Virus record (IMG/VR): IMGVR_UViG_3300030389_003683
Coordinates: 1-48,808 of that record
Source of the DNA: a virus
Length of the DNA stretch: 48,808 nucleotides
Direction: 5' to 3' (one strand)
The first letter of the stretch is position 1; each line of letters begins with the position of its first letter. A program made the translations under genes and the position numbers. Positions 23,975 through 32,751 of the stretch are shown here, in pieces. The notes beneath the pieces were generated by a model that was not told the DNA's origin, made no database searches, and saw nothing but the letters and a program-made list of their open reading frames with translations.

Positions 23975-24814
23975 TTACTTAATTTTTTCGCCTTCGTCAA
24001 TAAACCTTCCACGATAACTATAGTCTCCGTGGTGGGTTATATAAGCGTCTACATTGGCATAGATCTTACCTCCAATGTCTGTCCATCTTTTACAGAATGC
24101 AAAGTCTTCACCCATAAAGGTGCCTTTTTCTTTATCGAATTCAGTGTCCCAAAAGTTCCAAAAATGCTCTGTTTCTCGCATTTGTTGATTTAACATGGTT
24201 TGTTGTTTAATTTTCATATCAGGGTAAGCCTTTGCCATCCTTTCAAAGACTTCTCTTTTGATTAACATAAACCCAGCAGGACCTCTTTTAATCTCAGTTA
24301 TACCGTCTTTACAATCAATGTTTTCTTGATCAATAAAAGCCATAGGAAAATAAAACCCACACTTACTAATATGCCTGCCTGACTTTTGACTAATATTAGT
24401 TGCTTTATCCCAATCAATTACTTTCATAGGATACGGTGTTAAAATTATATCTTTGTCAGCTTTAAGCATAGTTAATAATGATGTTTCATCAAACTCTATA
24501 TCTGTATCTACAAACAACATATGTGTACAATTAGATTTCATAAAGGCTGCCGTGCAAAGATTTCTACCTTGTGTAACAATAGAAGATTGTATTAAATGGA
24601 ACGTGACAGGTATCTTGTGTCTTTGTAAAAGTGCTTGTAGTTCAAGTGTCGCTCGTACATAATGAATATCAACACCACCATGACAAGGAGAAGTAAAAAA
24701 TAATCTAATCTGATTGTCTTTTTTACTCCAGTCTAATACTTCGTTACCTTTGTCAGTATTTTGTCCAAATATTGTTTTTTCATTTATTAAACTTTTATCG
24801 TCTATTCTATGCAT
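23975..24814 (-). CDS. GT-A-type glycosyltransferase
   Basis: A 279-residue glycosyltransferase. The nucleotide-sugar/metal site FVDTDIEF (Asp103-x-Asp105) and a later acidic GEDFAFCKRW (acceptor-side base) match GT-A enzymes of GT2-like type. There is no membrane segment or signal peptide. It overlaps the GT-B gene by 8 bases, so the two probably act in one sugar pathway, modifying virion proteins, or phage or host glycans. The sugar and acceptor cannot be told from sequence. Confidence 0.8.
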   Translation of the reverse strand: MHRIDDKSLINEKTIFGQNTDKGNEVLDWSKKDNQIRLFFTSPCHGGVDIHYVRATLELQALLQRHKIPVTFHLIQSSIVTQGRNLCTAAFMKSNCTHMLFVDTDIEFDETSLLTMLKADKDIILTPYPMKVIDWDKATNISQKSGRHISKCGFYFPMAFIDQENIDCKDGITEIKRGPAGFMLIKREVFERMAKAYPDMKIKQQTMLNQQMRETEHFWNFWDTEFDKEKGTFMGEDFAFCKRWTDIGGKIYANVDAYITHHGDYSYRGRFIDEGEKIK

Positions 24815-25748
24815 AACCTTTTTGTTTTAGTAATTGATCTAATAAACTTTCCCATTCTTTTACCCGCACATCCCAATTATAGAATGTTCTATAATATTTC
24901 ATTTGATCAACAAGCTTCTCATGAAGTATTGGCTCGTGATAATTATCAGCTACAAACTCTATAACCGCTTTAAACTTTTTAGCTAATGTGTACATGTTTG
25001 TTTCGTAATTTACATAGTGTGCGTACTCAGCACAGGTTTCGTAGAGTGCACCAAAATTAGTTACGATTGCCATGTTACCGGCTGCCATTGCTTCTATTGC
25101 AGATATACAAAATGTTTCCTCCCATATTGAAGGATATGCATAAATGTGTGTATCTTGCATAGCGTCTATGACTTGTAAATTTGGTGTGTATCCCATGTTA
25201 TTCACATTTTTTAAGCTATCTATTTTGTCAAACATTGGTTTAAATTGTTTTTTATTTTGTAAATCAAAAGCATCACCATAAATTTTAGTTGAGCTATATA
25301 CGTCTAAAGTAATATCATCTCTTTCAATAAGCTCCATAGCGCCTAATAAAACATTAAGACCCCTCCACGGTGTAGATGTGTGTATTAATTTTATAGGATC
25401 TCCTTTATTAAATTTCTTCTTAGGTCTCCAATCGATATCAGGTAATGCATTTTTTATTACACAACACTTATGTGTAGGTAATCCAAATGCATATCTAAAT
25501 TTTTCATAAGTCCAATGTGAATTAAAAACATACCAATCATACTTTCTATGATTTTCTTTTTCAGAAAACCACGGAGCAATGTTTGGTTGATCGTAAGAAT
25601 TTTTTTGCCACAAGATACTTATTTTATCTGGATCTATTGGCTCCTTCTCAGGAACTGATGTTGTTATTTGAAATTTTTTAAAATACGAAGGATCTAATCT
25701 TTTTTCTAATTCTGCGTATTGTAGCTCTGTTCCACCCTTAGCTTCCAT
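24807..25748 (-). CDS. GT-B-type glycosyltransferase, GT4-like
   Basis: A 313-residue GT-B enzyme. The N-terminus starts with a Gly-rich donor-side loop (KGGTELQ), and the conserved C-terminal lobe has EETFCISAIEAMAAG (about residues 216-230), typical of GT4 retaining transferases. It is shorter than bacterial GT4 enzymes by about 60 residues. It overlaps the other glycosyltransferase, and its start is one base from the next basic gene. A role in decorating the phage receptor-binding parts or host envelope is inference. Confidence 0.8.
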   Translation of the reverse strand: MEAKGGTELQYAELEKRLDPSYFKKFQITTSVPEKEPIDPDKISILWQKNSYDQPNIAPWFSEKENHRKYDWYVFNSHWTYEKFRYAFGLPTHKCCVIKNALPDIDWRPKKKFNKGDPIKLIHTSTPWRGLNVLLGAMELIERDDITLDVYSSTKIYGDAFDLQNKKQFKPMFDKIDSLKNVNNMGYTPNLQVIDAMQDTHIYAYPSIWEETFCISAIEAMAAGNMAIVTNFGALYETCAEYAHYVNYETNMYTLAKKFKAVIEFVADNYHEPILHEKLVDQMKYYRTFYNWDVRVKEWESLLDQLLKQKGYA

Positions 25749-26029
25749 TAAACCTTCTTATGTGTTCTTCTTATTGCGTTTTTACCTTGTCTAAATATTG
25801 ATGCCACTTGAGTTTTACCCATTACTTTAGCTCTTTGCTCACCAACAGTTAATATTTGTATCTTTCTTGCAAAAGGTTTATTTACTTTTTTAACTTTTGC
25901 AACAGTTTTTCTTGCATCTGCAGGTGTTTTAAATTTAATTCCGACTGTATCACTCGGGTTTTCGTCAGTATATAACCTTCTACCACTACCTTTAGGTTTT
26001 TTACCAGTTCCTTTTTTTGGATCTGCCAT
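25748..26029 (-). CDS. Small very basic phage protein
   Basis: A 93-residue Lys/Arg-rich protein with an alpha/beta core (about residues 25-75). It contains TPADARKTVAKVKK and ARKIQILTVGEQRAKVMGK, a pattern I recall from other marine phages. It is strongly basic and probably binds nucleic acid or negatively charged virion surfaces. The function is not known. It overlaps its neighbours by one base on each side. Confidence 0.65.
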   Translation of the reverse strand: MADPKKGTGKKPKGSGRRLYTDENPSDTVGIKFKTPADARKTVAKVKKVNKPFARKIQILTVGEQRAKVMGKTQVASIFRQGKNAIRRTHKKV

Positions 26030-26238
26030 TACTTTAATGGTTTCTTTCCAAAAACATCAAACCCTTTTGGCACAATTATTTTTACATCAACTCTTATGTC
26101 TTTTTTATCATCAGCTTCGGCGTAAGCTTCTTCTTGTGTTTTATAAACTTTACCTGTTTTCATATTTGTAATTGTTTCTTCAGACTCACACTTAATTCTA
26201 GGTATTTTTTCACCATTAACAATAGCAAAGTCACTCAT
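26029..26238 (-). CDS. Small hypothetical protein
   Basis: A 69-residue protein with a Lys/Glu-rich centre (KTGKVYKTQEEAYAEADDKKD) and beta-prone ends. No motif is recognised. It overlaps the previous gene by one base and the next by four. The position between tail and glycosylation genes suggests a minor virion role. Confidence 0.6.
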   Translation of the reverse strand: MSDFAIVNGEKIPRIKCESEETITNMKTGKVYKTQEEAYAEADDKKDIRVDVKIIVPKGFDVFGKKPLK

Positions 26239-26564
26239 GTTCTATCCTGTTCTAGTATTGCAACAACACCAGTAATCATATTAGAGTGTGCAGCTGTAAT
26301 GTTTAATGAATCATTTTCTTCAAACACTTTAACACCAGTCAGTAAATCTGATGTCTTACCAGTTGCCATGTTTCGTCTTGAAAAATTAAATGTAGCTGAT
26401 GCTGAATTATCTGTGATGCTAGCAGTAACAATAACACTACCAGAACTAACATTTAAAACTTGAACACTTTTTATCATAGCCACGTTTTCAGCGGGACATG
26501 TGTATACAGATACTGCGTTTGTTGTGTTTAGATTAAATTGTCTGTTTACGAATTTATTAGCCAT
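26235..26564 (-). CDS. Small beta-rich structural protein
   Basis: A 109-residue Ser/Thr/Val/Asn-rich protein with alternating hydrophobic residues, as in small beta-sandwich tail or head-decoration proteins. It resembles in composition the protein at 35347-35742. No signal or membrane segment is present. A structural role is inferred from composition and from neighbours (tail accessory gene at 26858). Confidence 0.6.
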   Translation of the reverse strand: MANKFVNRQFNLNTTNAVSVYTCPAENVAMIKSVQVLNVSSGSVIVTASITDNSASATFNFSRRNMATGKTSDLLTGVKVFEENDSLNITAAHSNMITGVVAILEQDRT

Positions 26565-26691
26565 GACGACCTTGTCTATTGTATTTCTTATAATCTCTTT
26601 TTTCTGATTTTGAAAGTCTTTTTTTGTGTCTTCGTGGGCGTTTTCTAGGCTTTGGCCTTGGTACGAAGTTTACAAATTTTCTTTTAGCCAT
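26557..26691 (-). CDS. 44-residue highly basic protein
   Basis: A gene too short for the usual length cut. The product is over 40 percent Lys/Arg, with FVPRPKPRKRPRRHKKR at residues 9-25 and a KKYNRQGRHG end, like basic peptides frequently encoded between virion genes of marine phages. It begins in a TAATG overlap with the gene upstream and ends 8 bases inside the next gene. It may bind packaged DNA or an acidic virion protein. Confidence 0.6.
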   Translation of the reverse strand: MAKRKFVNFVPRPKPRKRPRRHKKRLSKSEKRDYKKYNRQGRHG

Positions 26692-26858
26692 TAATCATTA
26701 ATGAAAAATGACACTGCTTCAGCATCATCTTTAATATCCTGTGGGTAAGTTGTGTTAAGTTTTTGAACAACATTATTAATATCTCTACCAAATTGATTTA
26801 AGTTCTCTGGATTATATTGTGGTGTTGCTTGTGCAACAATTTGATTTACCTTAGCCAT
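26691..26858 (-). CDS. 55-residue hypothetical protein
   Basis: A short gene in the same overlapping string. The peptide is Asn/Gln/Val-rich with an acidic C-terminus (DIKDDAEAVSFFIND), probably helical. It starts with ATG at 26858 in a TAATG overlap with the end of the gp10-like gene and ends in the TAATG start of the basic 44-residue gene. The function is unknown; the neat coupling supports it as real. Confidence 0.6.
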   Translation of the reverse strand: MAKVNQIVAQATPQYNPENLNQFGRDINNVVQKLNTTYPQDIKDDAEAVSFFIND

Positions 26859-29053
26859 TATCTTCTACCTCCTATATGTATGTCAGCTCTAAAAGTTCCG
26901 TATCTCCATGTTTGACCTGAGCCTGTATTTGCTATTTTAAAAGACGCAGCCCTTCCTCTTGTCCTTGTGAACACTTGCGTTGTTGATGAGTTTACCGTAA
27001 ATGGTCCAGTTATTAAAGGTCCACTAGAAGATGATGACCTTGAATTAGATGGGAAGTCTCGTAATTGAATTGTTACCTCTGCATCTCCAGTTTGATTTTT
27101 AAAATCAGGTATAAATCTACTTATTCTTAACATAAATTCTCCATCACCAGCAATACCTCTTTGATCTAAATCAAAATCACCAGATATAATGTTTGCAGGA
27201 ATCGCTGTAGTGCCTGATGTTGTAACTTGATCTGTGCCAACTTCGTGTGCATAGTATGTTGTGGCTCCTGCCGATACACCACTTATAGATCCTTGTGTTG
27301 GTGTAGCTGACTGATTAAAAGCTGTAGCGTAAGGTTTACCATATACACCTTGGTCAACCCAAGTAGTTCTTGGAAATAATGAGTTGTCATTCGTTGTCCA
27401 GACACCACCAGGTATACCCTGACCGTCTCTTGTATTATAAGTAACAGATCTGTTTATAAAGTTTGAATTTGAGGCTGGAAAAAACCAAGTAATTTCATTA
27501 AATTTATCATTTACTCCAGCATGAACAATGAGCTCAGAATCATTGTTTAAATTACCAAATACATCATCTTCTACCAAACACGGTAATTTTTTTACAGCTG
27601 CACCATCAAAGTAAAAGAAACTATCTTCTGACATCCAATATATAATACCATCAACTTCTATAGCTGCGTGTTGTGCAATCAATCCACAGTTTGTACCAAC
27701 TTGTTCAAAACCAAATGTAAAAGGTGGTCCTATAAATCTCATTGTAAATAGAGCTGTATCAGACCAAATATAATTACCATTTCTACCTCGTAGAGCACCA
27801 ATGATTTTAGATCCATCAGCTAATCTTTGAGTACCAGCTGTGTTAGTCGCTGTTGGAGTATATGTATTTATATCCTCTTGATTAGAAAATCGAATAAACA
27901 TATCATCTTGTGTATTAGTCGTTCCAATAGTAGTTTCAGTTCCAAAGAAAACTAAGTGTCTATCTGGTGTAGATACTAATAAATCTCTTGATGCAGTAGG
28001 AGCTCCTGAAACTAAAGTAGCCCTTAAAGGTGTACTTATTGCACCAGCAGCGGACGGATCCCACTCAACCACTACACTACCAAATATTAAAGCAATCAAT
28101 TTTTGACCAAAGTTAGTTAGTCTCCATTGTCCAGGTTCAATATCTACTCCTAACCCACTAGCTTGACCCCATGGCACAAAATTAGTTGCATTTGTTACTA
28201 AAGACCCATCAGCATGTGTAGCATCAGTGGTGCCTTGTGCACCTCTTCCTAAAGTTTGCAAAACATTACCAGCTTTGTTTGCGTATGTAATTAATTCTGT
28301 TCCTATTAATACAGTCCCTGAATTAGGAAAACTCGTAGCATTTGATAAAGTTACAGATGTGGTATGACCCGCAGCAAGAACACCACCGTTATTCATTGTG
28401 GTCGTTGCTGGACTTAATGTTGTTCCACTCCAATATCCTGTGCCCCAACCAAAACCAGGCACTTGAGTTTTATTACCCACAACGTAGTAAAAGTCCAAGG
28501 TCGCAGATCCGGTGGTCGAGAATGCTGTTGAGGCACCTTCATTTTTTGGCATTTGTATTGTAAAAGTTGTCGAAGTAGGTGTTGTTTTTACCTCAAACGT
28601 GGCAGTAAAATCAGCTGCTGTAAAAGCTGAAGTCCCAGGAATACTACTTACTCCTGAAAATACTATTAAATCTCCAACATTTAAATTTGTTGTGGATGGG
28701 CATGTTACGGTAACAATATCTGAATTATTAGTGGTAGTAAAAGCGCTTGTTAATGATTGTTGTCTAGATGCTTCAAGTGGATGAATATCATAAAAAGCAC
28801 CTTCGTAATAAATATATAAAATTTTATTAGTTCCTATTGCAGCATATTTAGAACCTGCTAAATCAAACCATGTATGTTGATCTCTTGCAACACCAACTAA
28901 TGTGTTAGTCCCAAGTTGCTCCCAACCACCAATTTTTTCAGGTAATCCGTATCTAAACCTAACATTTTCACCGTCTACCCATCTTCCTTCAGCACCGGTT
29001 TCTGTTAGTTGTTTATCAAATCCAGGTATTAATTGTACTTTCGCTAGAGCCAT
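26858..29053 (-). CDS. Tail hub / packaged-DNA stabilisation protein, P22 gp10-like
   Basis: A 731-residue protein. The N-terminal part (MALAKVQLIPGFDKQLTET and WVDGENVRFRYGLPEKIGGWEQL, about residues 1-50) matches the phage stabilisation (P22 gp10) family, whose members form the tail hub and retain packaged DNA. The rest is beta-rich with Thr/Asn/Gly and two WFFPASN-type aromatic strands. Together with the gp4-like and adaptor genes at 37707-39414 it defines a P22-like short tail. The length is larger than P22 gp10 (472 residues), the additional part being an unknown beta-rich insertion. Confidence 0.8.
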   Translation of the reverse strand: MALAKVQLIPGFDKQLTETGAEGRWVDGENVRFRYGLPEKIGGWEQLGTNTLVGVARDQHTWFDLAGSKYAAIGTNKILYIYYEGAFYDIHPLEASRQQSLTSAFTTTNNSDIVTVTCPSTTNLNVGDLIVFSGVSSIPGTSAFTAADFTATFEVKTTPTSTTFTIQMPKNEGASTAFSTTGSATLDFYYVVGNKTQVPGFGWGTGYWSGTTLSPATTTMNNGGVLAAGHTTSVTLSNATSFPNSGTVLIGTELITYANKAGNVLQTLGRGAQGTTDATHADGSLVTNATNFVPWGQASGLGVDIEPGQWRLTNFGQKLIALIFGSVVVEWDPSAAGAISTPLRATLVSGAPTASRDLLVSTPDRHLVFFGTETTIGTTNTQDDMFIRFSNQEDINTYTPTATNTAGTQRLADGSKIIGALRGRNGNYIWSDTALFTMRFIGPPFTFGFEQVGTNCGLIAQHAAIEVDGIIYWMSEDSFFYFDGAAVKKLPCLVEDDVFGNLNNDSELIVHAGVNDKFNEITWFFPASNSNFINRSVTYNTRDGQGIPGGVWTTNDNSLFPRTTWVDQGVYGKPYATAFNQSATPTQGSISGVSAGATTYYAHEVGTDQVTTSGTTAIPANIISGDFDLDQRGIAGDGEFMLRISRFIPDFKNQTGDAEVTIQLRDFPSNSRSSSSSGPLITGPFTVNSSTTQVFTRTRGRAASFKIANTGSGQTWRYGTFRADIHIGGRR

Positions 29054-29098
29054 ACAACTAATATACAGAAAAAATTATAATTTGTAACCCTTGAAGAA

Positions 29099-29692
29099 TT
29101 AGGAAAGTTTAGGCCACTCACCCAAAGGTCTAGTCATAACAGGGCTCTCTACAGTGCCTGTGTTAGTGTATGTGTACAAAGCTTCCATAGCCGCTGCATC
29201 AGCTGCACCATCGATTGCTGTTTCCATTTCATTAGATCTAGTTCTGACAGCTGCTCTGTAAGTAGCTATGTTAGATGGTATTGTAGATCCAGCATCTTCT
29301 GCTTTTCTAATTATATACCAATCACTTGGTGATAATAAACCTTTAGCTTGAGCTTTTATTTCGTTCTTGAATGTAGTTTTTAAACCTGCAATAATTACTT
29401 GGTTACCATCATCGTCTAAAATATTGTTACCCTCGATATCAACTGCATCTTTATCATCTAAGTCTTTATCCGTAGCTGGTGCATAACTTGCGGTAACAGC
29501 GTTATTTGCAAACACCATAGACTCTGCACCGTTCCAATAGTATCTTGGATTTTTTAAATTAGTATTGTCATATATGACCTCGTAGACACCTTGTGCCTCT
29601 CTTTGAGCAACAGTTGTCTCAGGAGACAAACCAAATACCCCTAGATTAGAGTTTGCTCTTACGATCTGATTATTTTCTACTTTTGCGTACAT
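29099..29692 (-). CDS. Tail-fibre assembly-like protein
   Basis: A 197-residue protein. The C-terminal third (LSPSDWYIIRKAEDAGSTIPSNIATYRAAVRTR) has the pattern of tail-fibre assembly chaperones and XkdW/DUF4376-type proteins: DWY, then YR and VR in a helix pair. The N-terminal part is beta-rich and includes YEVIYDNTNLKNPRYYWNG. It lies between the fibre genes and the tail hub gene. A fibre chaperone is the best guess, with medium certainty. Confidence 0.6.
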   Translation of the reverse strand: MYAKVENNQIVRANSNLGVFGLSPETTVAQREAQGVYEVIYDNTNLKNPRYYWNGAESMVFANNAVTASYAPATDKDLDDKDAVDIEGNNILDDDGNQVIIAGLKTTFKNEIKAQAKGLLSPSDWYIIRKAEDAGSTIPSNIATYRAAVRTRSNEMETAIDGAADAAAMEALYTYTNTGTVESPVMTRPLGEWPKLS

Positions 29693-29737
29693 ATTGATCT
29701 CCTTTTATTATATTTTATATTTGTTGTCCATAGCTAT

Positions 29738-31222
29738 TTACCTAGCCGTTACTGGCACCGCGGTTCCAGAATCATTGCCTACAAACGGATTTTCTGCAAA
29801 AGCCATGTAGATGTATGTTTTAGCGCTTGCATTAACTCTGTCATTAGTTCCTCTCCATTTAAAACCATTAGAGACTATATCTAAAGCTTGAAATGATGCA
29901 GTTACTTCAGCAGCATTTGAATCTGGTAATAATGCATTTTGTATAACATTACTTCCTGGTCTTTTATTATCGTTTATATTCCAATTTTCTCCTGCATGAG
30001 ATGTGCATTTAGTCAAAACAAAAGCTGGAGCAAAGCCCGTATTAACAAATGTTCCATCTGTACTTCCATTCCCTGTATAGCTGCCAATTTTTGAGTAGCC
30101 TTTTTTTTCTGCGAAGCAGTAATATAATATAGATGGAGAGTTCCAAGTATTATCTGAACCTATAGTAAATACAGAACTTGTTGGAGAAGTTGAGTCCCAA
30201 AAAGTTGATGCAGAGATCTCTGCATTAGTTGCGTTTAAGTAAATACCTTTATCATTACCTATTGATTCATGATAACAAGTCCAATTATCTGCAGTATCTA
30301 AATCTTTACCTATAATAAATTTTGGTGTAGCACTTAAACCATGACCTATAGTTGCAACATTTGTATTTGATTTTGCTATTTTAACAATACTAAATCCAGC
30401 AGTAGTGTTAGCAGAAACTGTTGATTGAATACTGCCAGAAAAATTTGATGAGCCGTATGTAGAATTTGTATTAGCTTGACCACCCATACCACTGTGATAG
30501 TGACAGTAATAATAAAGCGTTGGTGCGGATGCAGCCACAGTAATTATTAATTTTCTGCTAGATGCAGCAGAATATCCTGATACATAAGCTGATTCGCTGA
30601 CAGTTGACCCATCTAGTTGATAAGTAACGCCTGTATTATATGAGGATCCTCCGCTATGTGTTCCTCCAGAAGTTGTAGATAACTTTATTGGATGAGATGA
30701 CATTGAGGAATCAGATCCGTCAAACGTATAAGTGCCACCCTCTTGTAAATCTAAAGTAACAGCACTTGTACCAAAATCATCAAATCTATATTTGTTTCCA
30801 CTATCAGAAACAACTTTTACTGAGTATGTTATGGCTGGTGCAGATCCACCAGATAACCAATTCCAAAAAACCCATGTTTCTCCGTTTTTACCAGCATTAT
30901 TTGATTTTGATGAACTATCATTTCCATTTTGAACAGTAATACCATCACTATCAATACTTGATATTGCTCCATTTGTGTTTGTTGTTATCTCTACGCCTGT
31001 ACTATTTGATGCTAACCAATTATAACTAGAAACTCCTCTAACTCTGTCAACTATCATATGTGTTCTTGCACCTGATCTACCTTTGTGCCAGACCCAATCT
31101 GGTGGAAAACCAACACCTGTAATCGATTGAGTATGTCCTGTTCCATCACTATCCTGTAAATCTCCTGTGTAAAGAACAGTGTTAAAATAATCTTCTGGTT
31201 TTGTAATCGAACTATAAGCCAT
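29738..31222 (-). CDS. DUF7483-like tail fibre with cupredoxin-like insertion
   Basis: A 494-residue beta-rich fibre-type protein. The N-terminal module (ITGVGFPPDWVWHKGRSGA, about residues 34-52) and the C-terminal TYIYMAFAENPF are shared with the protein at 32751-33812, its paralogue. Residues about 129-262 are absent from the paralogue and look like a cupredoxin: His177 after a Gly/Ser-rich strand, and Cys240-His-Tyr-His243-x-x-Met246 in YYYCHYHSGMGG. This ligand set is that of type I copper proteins. The insertion splits the sequence shared with the paralogue between WNWLSGG and TVSANTTAGFSIV. Host recognition is the likely role. Confidence 0.75.
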   Translation of the reverse strand: MAYSSITKPEDYFNTVLYTGDLQDSDGTGHTQSITGVGFPPDWVWHKGRSGARTHMIVDRVRGVSSYNWLASNSTGVEITTNTNGAISSIDSDGITVQNGNDSSSKSNNAGKNGETWVFWNWLSGGSAPAITYSVKVVSDSGNKYRFDDFGTSAVTLDLQEGGTYTFDGSDSSMSSHPIKLSTTSGGTHSGGSSYNTGVTYQLDGSTVSESAYVSGYSAASSRKLIITVAASAPTLYYYCHYHSGMGGQANTNSTYGSSNFSGSIQSTVSANTTAGFSIVKIAKSNTNVATIGHGLSATPKFIIGKDLDTADNWTCYHESIGNDKGIYLNATNAEISASTFWDSTSPTSSVFTIGSDNTWNSPSILYYCFAEKKGYSKIGSYTGNGSTDGTFVNTGFAPAFVLTKCTSHAGENWNINDNKRPGSNVIQNALLPDSNAAEVTASFQALDIVSNGFKWRGTNDRVNASAKTYIYMAFAENPFVGNDSGTAVPVTAR

Positions 31223-31227
31223 AATTT

Positions 31228-32751
31228 TTATCCATAAGTATTTAAGTTAGATGTATTTAACGCATAATAACCTGAAGGTACAGGGTACTCAAAGTTTCCA
31301 AATCCATTAGCGTCACTGTTTCCTGATGAAATTGTAAAAGCAGATTGTCCACCAAAATTCCAACCAGCAGTATAGGCTCTGCCACTTGAACCATCTGTTT
31401 GTAAAAAGAAATAAGTTTTTCCGCTTTCTATTGTAACATAACTAGACGGAGAACTACCACTCCAAGCATTTGAACCTGTCATCCAAGCACCGTTAAACGC
31501 CCAACTAATTCTGTTATTATCTAAGTCTAAAGCTATGCCAACAACACCATTATCTGAAATATTTGAATCTCCAGCTTTATCACCTAAATCAGTTGAACCA
31601 TTATAAACTGTTCCTGTTCCTATCATAAAATAGTGACCAGAATTTGAAATTGCTGGTGGAACAAGGTTTACATCTTCAACATAAGTAACACCAAAACCTA
31701 TTCTAAATCCATCATCATCTCCAGAGCCACCATCATAACTTATTCTTTTTGCTTCTGCGTACCATTTACCTTGTGATACTCCCATAGTTGAAATTATAGG
31801 ATTTGCATTAGAGGTATCTGTTGATATTTTAAGATTACCCTCAGCAAAAGTTGGTGCATTAGATGGAGGAACTGCTAATGAGTTCATAGTTGCATAATTC
31901 ACCACACATGTATCAGTTCCTTGATCCACGCTAGTTAGGTTAGTAGCGGTAAAATCGTTATTTTTTCCTGATGCATCATTACCTAAACTTGAACTGTCTT
32001 TAAAATCAAGGTAGAATGTGTTATTCCCCACATCTCCAACTCTACCTATTTTTTTAGGCTTCCATATTCCCGTTGTAGAGTCAGTCTCACCAAAATCAGT
32101 ATGTGCTAGCGCTAGGCCATCAACAAAAACTGCCTCCGCTATATAACCACTAAGTTTTTCTGAATTATTTGTGTATACTCCTAAATAGTGATTTACTGCT
32201 GTATTAAATTTTCCCGAATCATTTTGAGAATACTCAGTATTAGCTGCAAAAGATGTTACTTGAACACCATTTATATAAATTAAGGTTGATGGTGAACTTA
32301 TTGATCTATCAGATGAAACAAAGATATGATACCAAGCAGAGGTATCTCTAAATAACATGTTTGTTTTCTTTTGTAATTTATCTACACCACCAATGTGGTC
32401 ATAAATTTGTATTTGATCATCTGATGTAAATTTTAAAGTAGCGTTATTTGATCCATCATCTCCCACTCCAAAAAGTGTTTGATTACTTCCTAAAAGAGAT
32501 CTTTTTACCCACATTGAAATAGTATACTTATATTGATTTGTAGGTGTAACAAAAGTTTTTACTAAATAATCATTATTGCCATCTTCAAATCGACATGAGT
32601 TATCTATATTTTGAGGACCTGATGGCCATTGATTGTTGCTAACAAAAGTTAGAACATCATTCATTCTCCACACACCACCCGCTACTCCTGTCATTAATCC
32701 ACCTACAGGTGTATTTGTTGGTCCGATTATTCCTCCGTTTCTTCTTGACAT
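31228..32751 (-). CDS. Tail fibre with LamG and SPRY-like domains (copy 1)
   Basis: A 507-residue protein. The N-terminal anchor NGGIIGPTNTPVGG is followed by a LamG/concanavalin-like sandwich (about residues 45-235) with WYHIFVSSDRS and IYINGVQV. A SPRY-like domain follows (about 300-480) with WYAEAK and IALDLDNNRISWAFNG, and the end reads NFEYPVPSGYYALNT. The whole architecture repeats in the protein at 33812-35314, including the anchor and C-terminal signature. Carbohydrate or receptor binding is likely. It ends 1 base before the start region of its DUF7483 partner. Confidence 0.75.
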   Translation of the reverse strand: MSRRNGGIIGPTNTPVGGLMTGVAGGVWRMNDVLTFVSNNQWPSGPQNIDNSCRFEDGNNDYLVKTFVTPTNQYKYTISMWVKRSLLGSNQTLFGVGDDGSNNATLKFTSDDQIQIYDHIGGVDKLQKKTNMLFRDTSAWYHIFVSSDRSISSPSTLIYINGVQVTSFAANTEYSQNDSGKFNTAVNHYLGVYTNNSEKLSGYIAEAVFVDGLALAHTDFGETDSTTGIWKPKKIGRVGDVGNNTFYLDFKDSSSLGNDASGKNNDFTATNLTSVDQGTDTCVVNYATMNSLAVPPSNAPTFAEGNLKISTDTSNANPIISTMGVSQGKWYAEAKRISYDGGSGDDDGFRIGFGVTYVEDVNLVPPAISNSGHYFMIGTGTVYNGSTDLGDKAGDSNISDNGVVGIALDLDNNRISWAFNGAWMTGSNAWSGSSPSSYVTIESGKTYFFLQTDGSSGRAYTAGWNFGGQSAFTISSGNSDANGFGNFEYPVPSGYYALNTSNLNTYG

